A stretch of 64,000 nt of DNA from JADJOY01 sp046331705 [NCBI: bacterium] (GCA_046331705.1 JAXLQJ010000009.1:62001-126000), one strand, 5' to 3'; positions 35,408 through 45,269 are shown, counted from the stretch's first letter. Numbers and translations: made by a program. Notes: a model not told the origin generated them from the sequence alone.

Positions 35408-36970
35408 ATGCCGATCACGCTAGGAATCGACGTTGGACACGCCGTCATCAAGGCGGTGGCGGTGGCGAGCGGGCGCACGCCCACCGTGCTGTGGTCGGCG
35501 CGCGTGGCACGCGAGGGCGCCGAGGGTCCGGCGCTGGTCGAGCGACTCGCGCAGCTGCGGGCCGCCGCGAAGGGCCCCTACGAGTCCGTGATCGCGGCGC
35601 TGGGAAGCGAGTCGGCGAGCCTGCTGCTCTTCCCGATGCCGTTCTCCAACCCCAAGATCATCGAGCAAACCGTCGGCGGCGAGGTCGAGGGCCTGGTACC
35701 CGTCGCGATCGACGACCAGCACATCACCCACCAGATCCTGGCGAGCGACAAGCAGGGCGCGCGCATCGCCGCCGCCGTCGCGCCCGAAGGCACGATCCAG
35801 GCGACGGTCGACACGCTCACGGCGGGCGGCCTCGAGCCGCGGGTCCTCGACCTCGACGTGATGGCGCTCTGGACGTGTGCCGTCGCGATCGCGCCGGGAG
35901 GAGGAGCGCGCGCCGTGGTGGACGTCGGCGCGGCGGTCACGCGGATGATCGTCCTCGACGGCGACCGCCTGGTGGCGGTGCGCACGTTGCCCGAAGGCGG
36001 CCAATCGGTCACCGCCGCGCTGGCGGCTCGGGTCGGCCTCGAGACCGACGCGGCCGAGTCGCGCAAGCTCGAGCTCTCGGCGAGCGCCGACGTCGTGCCG
36101 AGCGCCGAGCCCGACGCCGAGGACGCGCCCGCCGTGGCGGCGCTCCGCGAGGCCTACGGTGCGATCGCCGACGACATCGCGCTGTCGCTGCGGACCGTGG
36201 AGCTCAAGGAGCGCATCCAGATCGAGCGCGTGATGCTCGTCGGCGGTGCCGCGCGCGCCCGTGGCTTCGACCGCGCGGTGAGCGCACGCACCGGCGTCGA
36301 CGCCGCGCTCGCCGCGCCGCCCGAGGGTGCGGCGGCGGAAGCGGGCTGGTGGCCCGACGGGGCCGTGGCCTACGGTCTCGCGCTGCGCGGATCGCGCGCC
36401 GTGCGCGGCAGCAGCCTCAACTTCCGTCACGGCGCGTTCGCGTACGGCCGCGACGTGCGCGAGATCACGCGACGCGTGGCGCCGCTCGCGCTACCGATCG
36501 CGGTGATGCTGCTCGCGGGCATCGTGAGCTACGTGGTGCGCTACGTGAGCCTGCGCCAGCAAGCCCAGGGCGTGCGCAATCAGGTGGTCGAGATCTTCCG
36601 CACCGAGTTCAAGAACGTGCCCATCCAGGATCCCGAAGCGCAGACGCGTCAGCAGATCGGGATCCTGGACAAGAAGATCAATCTGCTGTCCTCCTCGGCG
36701 CCCCCCGCCGAGGTGATGCGGGCGCTCTCCGCCGCCGCCCCCGCCGACGTCGACGTGACCCTCGACGGCATGACGATGGAAGGCTCGCGCGTCACGGTGG
36801 AGGGACATTGCAGCGACTTCGAGAGCATCGACAAGCTCAAGACCGCGCTCACCGGGGTCGAGCCGTTCGGCGAGGTGCGCGTCCAGGATCAATCCAAGGA
36901 CGGCAACGTCGTGCGCTTCACGATGATCCTCGAGCTCACGCGCGGGGAAGCGGCGGGAGGTGAGTCGTGA
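35408..36970 (+). CDS. gspL: GspL-type protein with PilM-like actin fold and PilN-like tail
   Basis: Assembly platform protein that anchors GspE to the membrane. The 520-residue product starts with an actin/PilM-type fold (LGIDVGHAVIKAVAV, ARAVVDVGAAVTRMIVLDG, IERVMLVGGAARARGFDR), has one transmembrane helix near residues 360-382 and a periplasmic ferredoxin-like C-terminal domain (VDVTLDGMTMEGSRVTVEG). This combines PilM-like and PilN-like parts, as expected for GspL. It is preceded by GAGGAAAC at an 8-base spacing and its last bases overlap gspM. It could also be called PilM-like; position before gspM supports GspL. Confidence 0.88.
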   Translation: MPITLGIDVGHAVIKAVAVASGRTPTVLWSARVAREGAEGPALVERLAQLRAAAKGPYESVIAALGSESASLLLFPMPFSNPKIIEQTVGGEVEGLVPVAIDDQHITHQILASDKQGARIAAAVAPEGTIQATVDTLTAGGLEPRVLDLDVMALWTCAVAIAPGGGARAVVDVGAAVTRMIVLDGDRLVAVRTLPEGGQSVTAALAARVGLETDAAESRKLELSASADVVPSAEPDAEDAPAVAALREAYGAIADDIALSLRTVELKERIQIERVMLVGGAARARGFDRAVSARTGVDAALAAPPEGAAAEAGWWPDGAVAYGLALRGSRAVRGSSLNFRHGAFAYGRDVREITRRVAPLALPIAVMLLAGIVSYVVRYVSLRQQAQGVRNQVVEIFRTEFKNVPIQDPEAQTRQQIGILDKKINLLSSSAPPAEVMRALSAAAPADVDVTLDGMTMEGSRVTVEGHCSDFESIDKLKTALTGVEPFGEVRVQDQSKDGNVVRFTMILELTRGEAAGGES

Positions 36971-37536
36971 TCGAGGGGCTCTTCACCCAGGCGCGGCGAG
37001 CGTTCCTGCGGCGCGAGCCGCGCGAGCGCAAGCTGATCGTCGGCGCGGGCGCGGCGCTGGCCGCGCTGCTCGCGTGGAGCATCGTCGACGGCATGATGGG
37101 CAGCATCGATCGGCTGGAGCGCGAGATCGCCAACGGCGGTCGTCGGCTCGACAAGATGCAGGCACTCATCGCCGAGTATCGGGACAAGAAGAAGAAGGTC
37201 GAGGAGGCGACTCCACAAGCCGGCCCCAGCAGCTCGCTCACCCAGACGGTCCAGGATCTGGCCAATCAGGCCGGCGCGCAGGACGCGGTTGCCACCATCC
37301 GCAACCGCCCCGTCCCTCCCGGCGACGCCGAGTACAAGGAGGTCGCCGTCGAGATGCAGCTCAAGGCGCTGGCGCAGGAGCCGCTGGTGAAGCTCTTGGT
37401 CGGCATCAACAACTCGCGCCAGCACCTCAAGGTCAGCCGGCTGCGCCTCGACGCGCACGGCGACGAAGGCAAGCGACTCTTCGACGTGAGCCTGACCGTC
37501 TCGCGCTTCGAGGCGCAGGCGGGAGAGCGCTCATGA
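36967..37536 (+). CDS. gspM: GspM-type type II secretion protein
   Basis: Partner of GspL in the inner membrane. The 189-residue protein has a cytoplasmic stub, one transmembrane helix (about 22-44, LIVGAGAALAALLAWSIVDG), a charged coiled coil (LEREIANGGRRLDKMQALIAE) and a PilO-like ferredoxin-fold C-terminus (VEMQLKALAQEPLVKLLVGI). The start overlaps the gspL stop and the stop overlaps the gspN start, so L-M-N form one translation chain. Confidence 0.88.
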   Translation: MIEGLFTQARRAFLRREPRERKLIVGAGAALAALLAWSIVDGMMGSIDRLEREIANGGRRLDKMQALIAEYRDKKKKVEEATPQAGPSSSLTQTVQDLANQAGAQDAVATIRNRPVPPGDAEYKEVAVEMQLKALAQEPLVKLLVGINNSRQHLKVSRLRLDAHGDEGKRLFDVSLTVSRFEAQAGERS

Positions 37537-38405
37537 AACGCGCGGCACGCTACGCAGGGCTCGCCTTGGCCTGGCTGCTGTTGGTGGCGTACTTCACCTA
37601 CCTACGGTTCCCGTATGGACGCTTGCGACCCGTGATCGAGCAACGGCTCGCGGCGCTGGGCATCGGACAGATCGCGTTCGACGAGATCGGCGCCACGCCG
37701 CTCGGCGGCGTGCGGCTGGGCGGTGTCTCCTGGACGGCGCCCGGCGCTCCCGCGAGCCAGGCGGTGGCGATCGATCGCCTCGATCTCGCGCCGGCCTACA
37801 CCAAGCTCGTGCGACGCGCGCGCGGCGTCAGCTTCGACGCTCGGCTCGCCGGTGGCAGCGCGCACGGCACCGCGGCCCTCACCGCGGAGGGCCACAGGCA
37901 GATCGCCGCGCGATTCGACGGGATCGATCTCGCGAAGGCCAAGATCCCCGGCTTGGGCGCAGGGTTGCAGGGCTCGATCGGCGGAAAGGTGGACGTGGAT
38001 CTCGCCGGCGGTCCCGCCGAAGGTGGCAACGGCTCCTTCCACCTCGAAGCGCTCGATGGCACCGTGCCGCCGGGAGTCTCGCCCGCGCTGGCGATCCTGC
38101 CGGCGCCGATCCGTTTCGCGAAGCTCGGTGTCGACGCCACACTCGATGGCTCGAAGCTCGAGATCACCGAGCTCGCGCTGGCGGGGCCGGACCTCGAGGG
38201 TGCCGCCACCGGAACCATCACGCTGCGTGGGCGCTCGATCGCCAACGGCCAGCTCAACGCCGACGTCAAGTTCAAGCTACCGGACGGCTCGGGTCTCAAG
38301 GCCGCCGAGATGCTGCTCGCCGGTGCGCGCATGAAGAAGGACAACGAGGGCTTCTACGGCCTCAAGCTCGCTGGCACGGTGTCGAGCCCGGTGCCGCGGA
38401 TCTGA
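37533..38405 (+). CDS. gspN: GspN-type type II secretion protein
   Basis: Last gene of the secretion operon. The 290-residue protein has one N-terminal transmembrane helix (AGLALAWLLLVAYFTYLRFP) and a long beta-rich periplasmic part (LGGVRLGGVSWTAPG, IGGKVDVDLAGGPAEGG, LEITELALAGPDLEGAATG) similar to AsmA/GspN beta-strand repeats. GspN is absent from many T2SS but common in delta-proteobacterial and leptospiral ones. The stop is followed at once by a strong hairpin, so the operon probably ends here. Confidence 0.85.
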   Translation: MKRAARYAGLALAWLLLVAYFTYLRFPYGRLRPVIEQRLAALGIGQIAFDEIGATPLGGVRLGGVSWTAPGAPASQAVAIDRLDLAPAYTKLVRRARGVSFDARLAGGSAHGTAALTAEGHRQIAARFDGIDLAKAKIPGLGAGLQGSIGGKVDVDLAGGPAEGGNGSFHLEALDGTVPPGVSPALAILPAPIRFAKLGVDATLDGSKLEITELALAGPDLEGAATGTITLRGRSIANGQLNADVKFKLPDGSGLKAAEMLLAGARMKKDNEGFYGLKLAGTVSSPVPRI

Positions 38406-38411
38406 GTTGTT

Positions 38412-38436
38412 GCGGGGGTCTGTTCCAGACCCCCGC
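38412..38436 (+). terminator. Hairpin terminator after the gsp operon
   Basis: GCGGGGGTCTG and its exact reverse complement CAGACCCCCGC flank a 3-base loop, starting 7 bp after the gspN stop. A second 11-bp stem (CCCTCCGCGGC / GCCGCGGAGGG, 38436-38460) follows directly. There is no U-run, so this would be a hairpin-only or Rho-assisted terminator. It is also the left end of a repeated element. Confidence 0.6.
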
Positions 38437-38529
38437 CCTCCGCGGCAAAGCCGCGGAGGGGCCCACCCCCAAGGCGACTCGCGGCGCTCGTCGGCTCGCC
38501 TACCGGCTCGCGCAGAGATCGACGGCGAG
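38417..38529 (+). repeat. Intergenic direct repeat, copy 1
   Basis: First of two ~112-bp copies 156 bp apart. The right-hand 79 bp (38451-38529) match copy 2 (38607-38684) with one substitution and one single-base gap. The left part, which holds the hairpin, is more diverged. No open frame with coding character is visible. It may be a dispersed intergenic element of this genome. Confidence 0.85.
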
Positions 38530-38572
38530 CGGGGAGACCGCTCGGCCGATCGGCGGAACACGGCGTACGTTC

Positions 38573-38684
38573 GGGCTCTTCCAGCCCCCCGCCCGCAGCG
38601 GCAATGCCGCGGAGGGGCCACCCCCAAGGCGACTCGCGGCGCTCGTCGGCTCGCCTACCGGCTCGCGCAGAGATCCACGGCGAG
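38573..38684 (+). repeat. Intergenic direct repeat, copy 2
   Basis: Second copy of the element. Its left part (TTCCAGCCCCCCGCCC then GCAGCGGCAATGCCGC) has lost the perfect stem seen in copy 1 by several substitutions, while the right part is nearly identical. Stem loss in one copy suggests copy 1 is the functional hairpin. Confidence 0.85.
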
Positions 38685-39143
38685 GGTCGATACCGGGGCG
38701 CTCGGGCGCGTGACGCAGCTCGATCCGGAAGCCGGCCGCCACGGTTGCAGGCGCGCCGGGATGGATCGCCGGGCTCGCCCGTGGGTAACGGGGGATCGCT
38801 CGGAACATTACTCGCGCGTAGCGCCGTGACGCGGCTTGCTCGTGATCGTCGCAGCCCGGCGACGGCCGTTGCTTTGCACTAACGAATCATCATCGACTCC
38901 CGGACACGGCACGGGATCCGGTGAAGCTCATGGCCGCGATCAGGCCGCCGAGCTGCTTGGATGGGTGCGGAGCACGTCCGCAACCGTGGAGGCACACCTC
39001 CCGCGGGCGCGCAGACCCGCGTGGAGGCATCCCGCATCGCCCACGGCGAGAGGCGGACGCCTGCCCACGACCGCATCCGTGCGCCCCGCGCGTCGGAAGA
39101 GACACCCCGCTCCGCCCGGGAGATCGCCGTGGAGGAGGGCACC
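38685..39143. other. Gene-free spacer
   Basis: About 460 bp between the repeat pair and the PPC-domain gene. No convincing coding frame is present: open frames here are Arg/Ser/Pro-rich and lack a ribosome-binding site. A short AT-richer patch (about 38868-38895) could hold a promoter but no good hexamer pair is seen. Downstream, small GC hairpins (GGAGG-caca-CCTCC near 38992; CGCGGG-8-CCCGCG near 39002) lie in what would be the mRNA leader. I recognise no riboswitch family. Confidence 0.6.
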
Positions 39144-40301
39144 ATGAGTCGGCTGCGCTCGACGTCCATCGTCGTGCTGTCGCTCTTCCTCGCCGTCGAA
39201 TCGAACGTCCTGGCCAGCGGCGACGATCTCCCTGCCGCCATGCGCTTCGCGGTCCGGCCCGAGGACCGGTGCACCGTCGCGGGCTTCGGCGCGGAGGATC
39301 GACCGCGCGAGCCTCGGGAACGGCCGCTGCTCGCGCCGGTCGAGCTCGCGCGCGACGCCGGCCGCAACCCTGACGAGCTGCGGGTCGACGCACCCGTGAT
39401 CGCCGCGCGCGACGCAGCCAGCCGACCGCCGTTCGATGCAGCGACCGACACCGACGGCACCCGAGCGAGCTCGTGCGTGCCCGCGTGGACACTCGAGTGC
39501 GGCGACTCCGACTCCTGGGCGAACGACGGCGAGGGAAGCACCGACGTGGAGCTCGACTACGCGTGCATCCCGTGGCCCGAGTCCGGACCCGAGTTCACGT
39601 ATTCGTTCTCTTCCCCTGCGACCACCCAGGTGACCGTCGACCTGACGGACCTCTCGGCGGATCTCGATCTCTTCGCGCTGTCGGCGCCCGGCGGAGTCTG
39701 CTCGGGATCGAACTGCGACGCGTTCTCAGCGAGCTCGGGCCTCGCGTCCGAGTCGCTCACGTTCACGGCGAGCGCCGGCGAAGCGTACTTTCTCGTCGTC
39801 GATGGCTATGCCGACTCCGTCGGCTCGTACCAGATCGCCGTCAGCTGCGCGCCTGCGTGTGCACCCGCCTGGGACCTTCGGTGTGGTGCATCCGACTCCT
39901 GGGCCAACGACCAGACCGGCAGCACCAACGCGATGACGGACTACTCCTGCGTCCCCTGGTCGGAGTCCGGGCCGGAGTACGCGTACCGCTTCTCCGCGGC
40001 GGAGCCCGTCCGCGTCACGATCGACCTGACGGGGCTCACGGCCGATCTCGACCTGATGGTGCTCGCCTCGCCCGGCGGAACGTGCTCGGGGTCGAATTGC
40101 GTCGCTGCATCGTCGGTCTCGGGAACGGCCGCCGAGTCGGTGACGTTCACCGCGCTCGCCGACGTAACGTATGCGGTCGTGGTCGACGGGTACGGCGGTG
40201 CGACCAGCCCCTACCAGATCACCGTCGCATGCCGGGCGGTGATCTTCGACGACGACTTCGAGTCGGGCTCGGTGAACACCTGGACCACCCACGTCCCCTG
40301 A
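39144..40301 (+). CDS. Secreted protein with two PPC-type domains and a conserved-type C-terminal tail
   Basis: A 385-residue exported protein: signal sequence (residues 1-25, ends NVLASG), a non-repetitive linker to about residue 110, then two copies of a beta-sandwich domain resembling bacterial pre-peptidase C-terminal (PPC) domains (about 112-235 and 238-362). Each has C.PAW.L.CG, DSWAND, a proline-rich turn, TVDLT-L-ADLDL and VVDGY. Cysteines sit at matching positions (GVCSGSNC / GTCSGSNC) and may form disulfides. It ends FDDDFESGSVNTW, a tail type seen on exported bacterial proteins. No peptidase domain is attached. ATG 39144 follows GGAGGAGGG. It is a candidate T2SS substrate by position. 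Confidence 0.78.
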   Translation: MSRLRSTSIVVLSLFLAVESNVLASGDDLPAAMRFAVRPEDRCTVAGFGAEDRPREPRERPLLAPVELARDAGRNPDELRVDAPVIAARDAASRPPFDAATDTDGTRASSCVPAWTLECGDSDSWANDGEGSTDVELDYACIPWPESGPEFTYSFSSPATTQVTVDLTDLSADLDLFALSAPGGVCSGSNCDAFSASSGLASESLTFTASAGEAYFLVVDGYADSVGSYQIAVSCAPACAPAWDLRCGASDSWANDQTGSTNAMTDYSCVPWSESGPEYAYRFSAAEPVRVTIDLTGLTADLDLMVLASPGGTCSGSNCVAASSVSGTAAESVTFTALADVTYAVVVDGYGGATSPYQITVACRAVIFDDDFESGSVNTWTTHVP

Positions 40302-40424
40302 TGGTCGCAAGCGCCGTCGATCCGGATCGCGCGAGGACCGCCGCGGTGACTCACCTCGTCGCCTGTCGCCTGTCCCGGCCGCGCCGCGCGCCTCTCGTCT
40401 CGCCGATCCGCCGCCGGCGAGCGA

Positions 40425-41807
40425 CTAGCGTCGTCCCAGCGCGCGCAGGAGGTCGGCGCGCGCCGAGGCCAAGCGGTAGCGCGCCTGGACTTCCTGGGCG
40501 CGCGCCGAGGAAAGCGCCACTTCCGCGTCGCCCAGCTCGATGACGTTGCCCACTCCGGTCTCGTAGCGTCCTTCGGCGAGCCTGAGCTGCTCGCGCGCGT
40601 TGACCACCACCTCGCCGGCGGCGGCGATCGAGCTCTTCGCGCCGCGCACACCGAGCCGCGCCTGCTCCACCTCGAGGCGGATCTGCTGCTCGAGCGTCTC
40701 GAGCTCGCCCTGCGCCACCGCGACGTTGGCCAGCGCCTCGCGTTCCGCGGCGCGGGTCGCCCCACCTTCGAAGAGCGGCCACGAGAGCGCCACGCCTGCG
40801 TCCCAGTTCCAGGTGGTGTCGTCGATCCGCGTGCCGGCATCCGAGAGCGTGGAGGTGGCCTTAAGCGTCGGCGCGTAGCCGCCGCGCACCGAGCCGACCT
40901 CGAGCTCTTGGCTGCGCAAGCGCGCCGCGAGCGTGTGAAGGTCGGGGCGCGTGGCTTTCGCCGTCGCCAGCAGCACGTCGGTGCTCGCGTCCTCGGCGTC
41001 GACCGGTGGCATCTCGTCGTCACCCACCTCGAACGGCGCGTCGTCGGTGATGCCGATCGCGCGGCGCAGCTCCGCCTTGGCCGTGTCCCACGAGTTCTCG
41101 GCCTCGATCAGCGACACGCGCGCGTTGGCGTGATCGGTGCGCGCCTGGGCGAGATCGATCTCCGGGCGGGTGCCGACCTCGACGAACGCCGAGATCTGCT
41201 CCAGGTGCCGCGCCTGGTTGGCGAGCGTGTCGCGCGCCACCGTGACGAGGTCGAGCGCGGCGCGCGCCGCGAAGTAGGCGTTGCGCACGTCGCGCGCCAC
41301 GTCCACGTCCGTCGAGCGCTCGTTCGCACGCTCGGCGTCCAGGCTCGCCTCGGCCGCATCGCGCTTGCCCGTGGTCTGCCCGAAATCGTAGAGCAGCTGG
41401 CTGGCGCGCACGTCGAAAGACCAGTAGTCGAAGGTGTCGAAGGTAGGCGTGGTCGAGCGTCCGGAGCTGGTCGAGCGCGGCAGCGAACCGGGGCGCGACG
41501 TGAAGTTCGCCGTGGTGCGCTCGTAACCCGCCTCGCCCGTGAGCTGGGGCCAGAGCGGGGCGCGCGCTCGATCGACGCGCGCGGCGGCGGCATCGCTGTT
41601 GGCGCGTGCGATGGCCACGCTGGGCTGAGCGCGCGCCGCGAGAGCGAGTGCATCGGCGAGCGTCAGCACGGCGGGAACCGGCGCGGCGGCGGCCGACGCA
41701 GGGCCGGCGTCGCTGGTGTCGGCTGCGCGTCCCACGCCGGCGACGACGAGAAGCGATGCGAGCACGGCGGCGCCCGCCCGCCTCGCGGTGCGGTTGCGAG
41801 CGATCAT
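40425..41807 (-). CDS. TolC-family outer-membrane efflux protein
   Basis: Outer-membrane exit duct of a tripartite efflux pump. The 460-residue protein has a signal peptide (ends GVGRA), two homologous outer-membrane efflux protein domains (LTLADALALAARAQPSVAIA ... ; ATRPDLHTLAARLRSQELEV ...) rich in long helices, and the characteristic YDFGQTTGKRDAAEAS and WPLFEGGATRAAEREA strands. ATG 41807 overlaps the macB-type permease stop (ATGA), forming an adaptor-ATPase-permease-duct operon. Substrate unknown. Confidence 0.9.
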   Translation of the reverse strand: MIARNRTARRAGAAVLASLLVVAGVGRAADTSDAGPASAAAAPVPAVLTLADALALAARAQPSVAIARANSDAAAARVDRARAPLWPQLTGEAGYERTTANFTSRPGSLPRSTSSGRSTTPTFDTFDYWSFDVRASQLLYDFGQTTGKRDAAEASLDAERANERSTDVDVARDVRNAYFAARAALDLVTVARDTLANQARHLEQISAFVEVGTRPEIDLAQARTDHANARVSLIEAENSWDTAKAELRRAIGITDDAPFEVGDDEMPPVDAEDASTDVLLATAKATRPDLHTLAARLRSQELEVGSVRGGYAPTLKATSTLSDAGTRIDDTTWNWDAGVALSWPLFEGGATRAAEREALANVAVAQGELETLEQQIRLEVEQARLGVRGAKSSIAAAGEVVVNAREQLRLAEGRYETGVGNVIELGDAEVALSSARAQEVQARYRLASARADLLRALGRR

Positions 41808-43029
41808 TCGTACCTCAAGGCCTCGATGGGATCGAGGCGAGACGCCTTGCGCGCGGGATAGAGCCCGAAGATCACGCCGACCGCCGCGCTGAACACCACC
41901 GCGATCGCGACCACGTCCGCGCGGATCAGGAACGGCCAACCGAATCGGCCGGCGAGCAGGTCGGCGCTCTCGATGCCGAGCCCCACGCCGATCAGCCCGC
42001 CGGCCACCGCCAGCGCGAGCGCCTCGACCAGGAACTGCGTCAGGATGTCGCGCGGCCGCGCGCCCACGGCCATGCGCAGGCCGATCTCGCGCGTGCGCTC
42101 GGTCACGCTCACCAGCATGATGTTCATGATCCCGATCCCACCGACCAGGAGCGACACCGCCGCGATGCTCGCGAGCAGCGAGGTGAGCGTCTCGGTGCCC
42201 TGCGCGCGCGCGCTCGCCATCTCCGTCAGGTTGCGAATGGAGAAATCGTCGTCGTCTCCCTCGGCGAGCCGGTGGCGATCACGCAGCAGCGCCGTGATCT
42301 GTCGCTCGGCCCGCATCAGCTCGGCAGTGCTGGTGGCCCCCACGAACACGACGCCGCCGATGTACTTCTGCAAGCCGCCCTGGATCTTGCCCTGGTACGT
42401 CGAGACCGGCACGAACACCGCATCGTCGTAGTCCTGACCGGTCGGCGATTGCCCCTTGGCGGCGAGCACGCCCACCACCGCGAACGGCACGTTCTTGATC
42501 CGCACGAACTCGCCCACCGGATCGTAGGCGGCACCGTAGAGCTTCTCCGCCACGGTCTTGCCCAGCAGCACGACCTTGGCGCTTCCCTCCACGTCCGCCG
42601 CCGAGAACAGCGCGCCGCTCGCCGCAGCCCAGCTGCGGATCTGGAAATACTCGGGCGAGGTGCCGGTGACGCTGGTGCTCCAGTTCTGATCCTCGCTCTG
42701 CACCTGACTGTTGGTACGCAGCACCGCCGCGGCGGCGCGTACCGAGGGGACCTCCTCGCGGATCGCCTCGAGATCGTCCCAGGTGAGCGTGGGCTGGCTG
42801 CCGAAGCCCCCGCGCACGCCGCCCGAGGTGGTCGAGCCGGGCAGGATGATGAGCAGGTTCGAGCCCATCGAGCTGAACGCCGCCTCCACTTGCGCCTTGG
42901 CACCCTCGCCGATCGCCACCATCGCGATCACGGCGCCGACGCCGATGATGATCCCGAGCGTCGTGAGGAACGAGCGCATCTTGTTGCGCGCCAGCGCGCG
43001 CAGGGCGATCCGCAGGGTCTCGAGCGGGC

Positions 43030-43033
<4 letters not shown>
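41804..43033 (-). CDS. MacB-type ABC permease
   Basis: Permease of a MacAB-like exporter, split from its ATPase. The 409-residue protein has one N-terminal helix (KMRSFLTTLGIIIGVGAVIA, the typical MacB start), a periplasmic domain of about 220 residues (FSSMGSNLLIILPGS ... ) and three C-terminal helices ending LYPARKASRLDPIEALRYE. The start overlaps the ATPase stop by 4 bp. In E. coli both halves are one MacB chain; here they are separate genes as in many delta-proteobacteria. Confidence 0.92.
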
Positions 43034-43803
<770 letters not shown>

Positions 43804-43813
43804 CACGCGTTCC

Positions 43814-45130
43814 TCACAGCCCCGGGAAGCGCGGCCCACCACTGCGACGCGACGACGACGATCCGGCGGCCTCGGGTGTCGAGGCATCGGTGACGAGCGC
43901 GTCGCCCACGGCGAGCTGGCCCTCGACGAGCGCCGAGAGCGTGCCGTCCGAGAGTCCGGTTCGAATCGCCACCGCAACCGGTTCGCCGCTCTCGAGCCGC
44001 CACACGGTCCGCGTGCCCGCGCCCTCGTCCGCGCCCGCCGTGGCACCGCCTCCGCGCGCGCCGCGCTTGCCCGTGCCGCGTCCGCCAGCGGCGCCGGTGC
44101 CGTCACCGCCCGACGGCTTCGCCGCTTTGGCGGCCCCGAAGGACGCGGGCGGCCGAAACCGCAGCGCCGCGTTGGGCACGCGCAGGACGTCGTCGGCGCG
44201 GGCGTACACGAAGGTGACGTTCGCCGTCATGCCCGGTCGAAGCTCGAGCTCGACATTGCTCACGTCGAGCACCGCGTCGTAGGTCACCACGTTCTGGACC
44301 GTCTGCGGCGCGTTGCGGATCTGTCGCACCTTCCCCACGAATCGCTTGTTGGGGTACGCGTCGACCACGAACGACGCCTCCATCCCAGGCGTGAGCTTGC
44401 CGATGTCCGCCTCGGAGACGCTGGTGTCGACCTGCATCTTGCGCAGGTCCTCGGCGATCACGAAGAGGGTCGGCGCCTGCAGCGACGCCGCCACCGTCTG
44501 GCCGACGTCGACGGCGCGCGAGATCACGATGCCGTGGATCGGCGACACGATCGTGGTGTAGGCGAGGTTCACCTCCGCCTGGTGCAGCGCCGCCGCGGCT
44601 TGCTCGACGGACGCCGCCGCAGCGGCCACGCCGGCCTTGGCCGCATCGGCGGAGGTGCGGCTCGCGTCCAGGTCGGCGAGCGCGATGAGCTTGCGAGCCG
44701 CGAGCGTCTCGCTGCGGGCGAGCTGGCGCGCCGTGTCCTCGGCTTGGACCCGTGCCTTGGCGAGGTTGGCCACCGCCGCGGCGTGATTGGCGCGCGCCTG
44801 CGCGGCGGCGGCCTCGAAGAGCTGCGGATCGATCTTGGCGATGACCTGTCCGGCCTCGACCGGCGAGTTGAAGTCGACGAAGAGCTCCTGGATCCGGCCG
44901 GACACCTGGCTGCCGACCTGCACGGTGACGAGCGCCGAGAGCGTGCCGGTGGCCGTCACCTTCGCCACCACGGCGCCACGATCGACGGCGGCGGTCTCGT
45001 AGCGGACCGGGGGCTTCGCCTTCCAGGTGCGGTAGCCCCACCAGCCGCCGCCCGCCGCCACCAGCGCGGCGAGCGCGAGCCACGCGGCCAGACGGATGCG
45101 GGAATTCGAGCTTGGATTCACGGTGTGCAT
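43814..45130 (-). CDS. MacA/HlyD-type periplasmic adaptor
   Basis: Membrane-fusion protein linking the ABC permease to the TolC-type duct. The 437-residue protein has an N-terminal membrane anchor (IRLAAWLALAALVAAGGGWWG), two lipoyl half-motifs (VQVGSQVSGRIQELFVDFNS and IVSPIHGIVISRAVDVGQTV) flanking a helical hairpin (about 100-190), a beta-barrel domain (GMEASFVVDAYPNKRFVG) and a Gly/Lys-rich insertion (about 325-365) before the last strand set. It is the first gene of the four-gene efflux operon. GTP/antibiotic specificity cannot be read from sequence. Confidence 0.9.
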   Translation of the reverse strand: MHTVNPSSNSRIRLAAWLALAALVAAGGGWWGYRTWKAKPPVRYETAAVDRGAVVAKVTATGTLSALVTVQVGSQVSGRIQELFVDFNSPVEAGQVIAKIDPQLFEAAAAQARANHAAAVANLAKARVQAEDTARQLARSETLAARKLIALADLDASRTSADAAKAGVAAAAASVEQAAAALHQAEVNLAYTTIVSPIHGIVISRAVDVGQTVAASLQAPTLFVIAEDLRKMQVDTSVSEADIGKLTPGMEASFVVDAYPNKRFVGKVRQIRNAPQTVQNVVTYDAVLDVSNVELELRPGMTANVTFVYARADDVLRVPNAALRFRPPASFGAAKAAKPSGGDGTGAAGGRGTGKRGARGGGATAGADEGAGTRTVWRLESGEPVAVAIRTGLSDGTLSALVEGQLAVGDALVTDASTPEAAGSSSSRRSGGPRFPGL

Positions 45131-45253
45131 CCATTCGCGCGCCGCGGCTTCCGGATCACGGCTGGCCCTCGCCGCACGCGGTTTCGAGTCGAGAGCGCAG
45201 GAAGAGCAGGAAGAGAACGTGTCCGGCCACCCTTGCGTGGCTGTTGTCCGATC

Positions 45254-45269
45254 GTGAAGAACTGTGAAG
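45254..45269 (-). promoter_or_regulatory. Tandem GTGAAG/CTTCAC repeat upstream of the efflux operon
   Basis: On the minus strand CTTCAC occurs twice, ten bases apart (45269-45264 and 45259-45254), about 124 bp upstream of the adaptor start. A 10-bp-spaced direct repeat on one face of DNA is the usual layout for OmpR/PhoB-type response regulators. No regulator gene is adjacent, so this is a suggestion only. Confidence 0.3.

Noticed and set aside
38900-39143. A known riboswitch (cyclic di-GMP, cobalamin, TPP, glycine)
   Set aside because: None of the conserved core motifs of these families could be found; only small GC hairpins are present.
38836-39147. A 103-residue open frame before the PPC-domain gene
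   Set aside because: Arg/Pro/Ser-rich, no ribosome-binding site, overlaps the start of a well-supported gene; treated as spacer.
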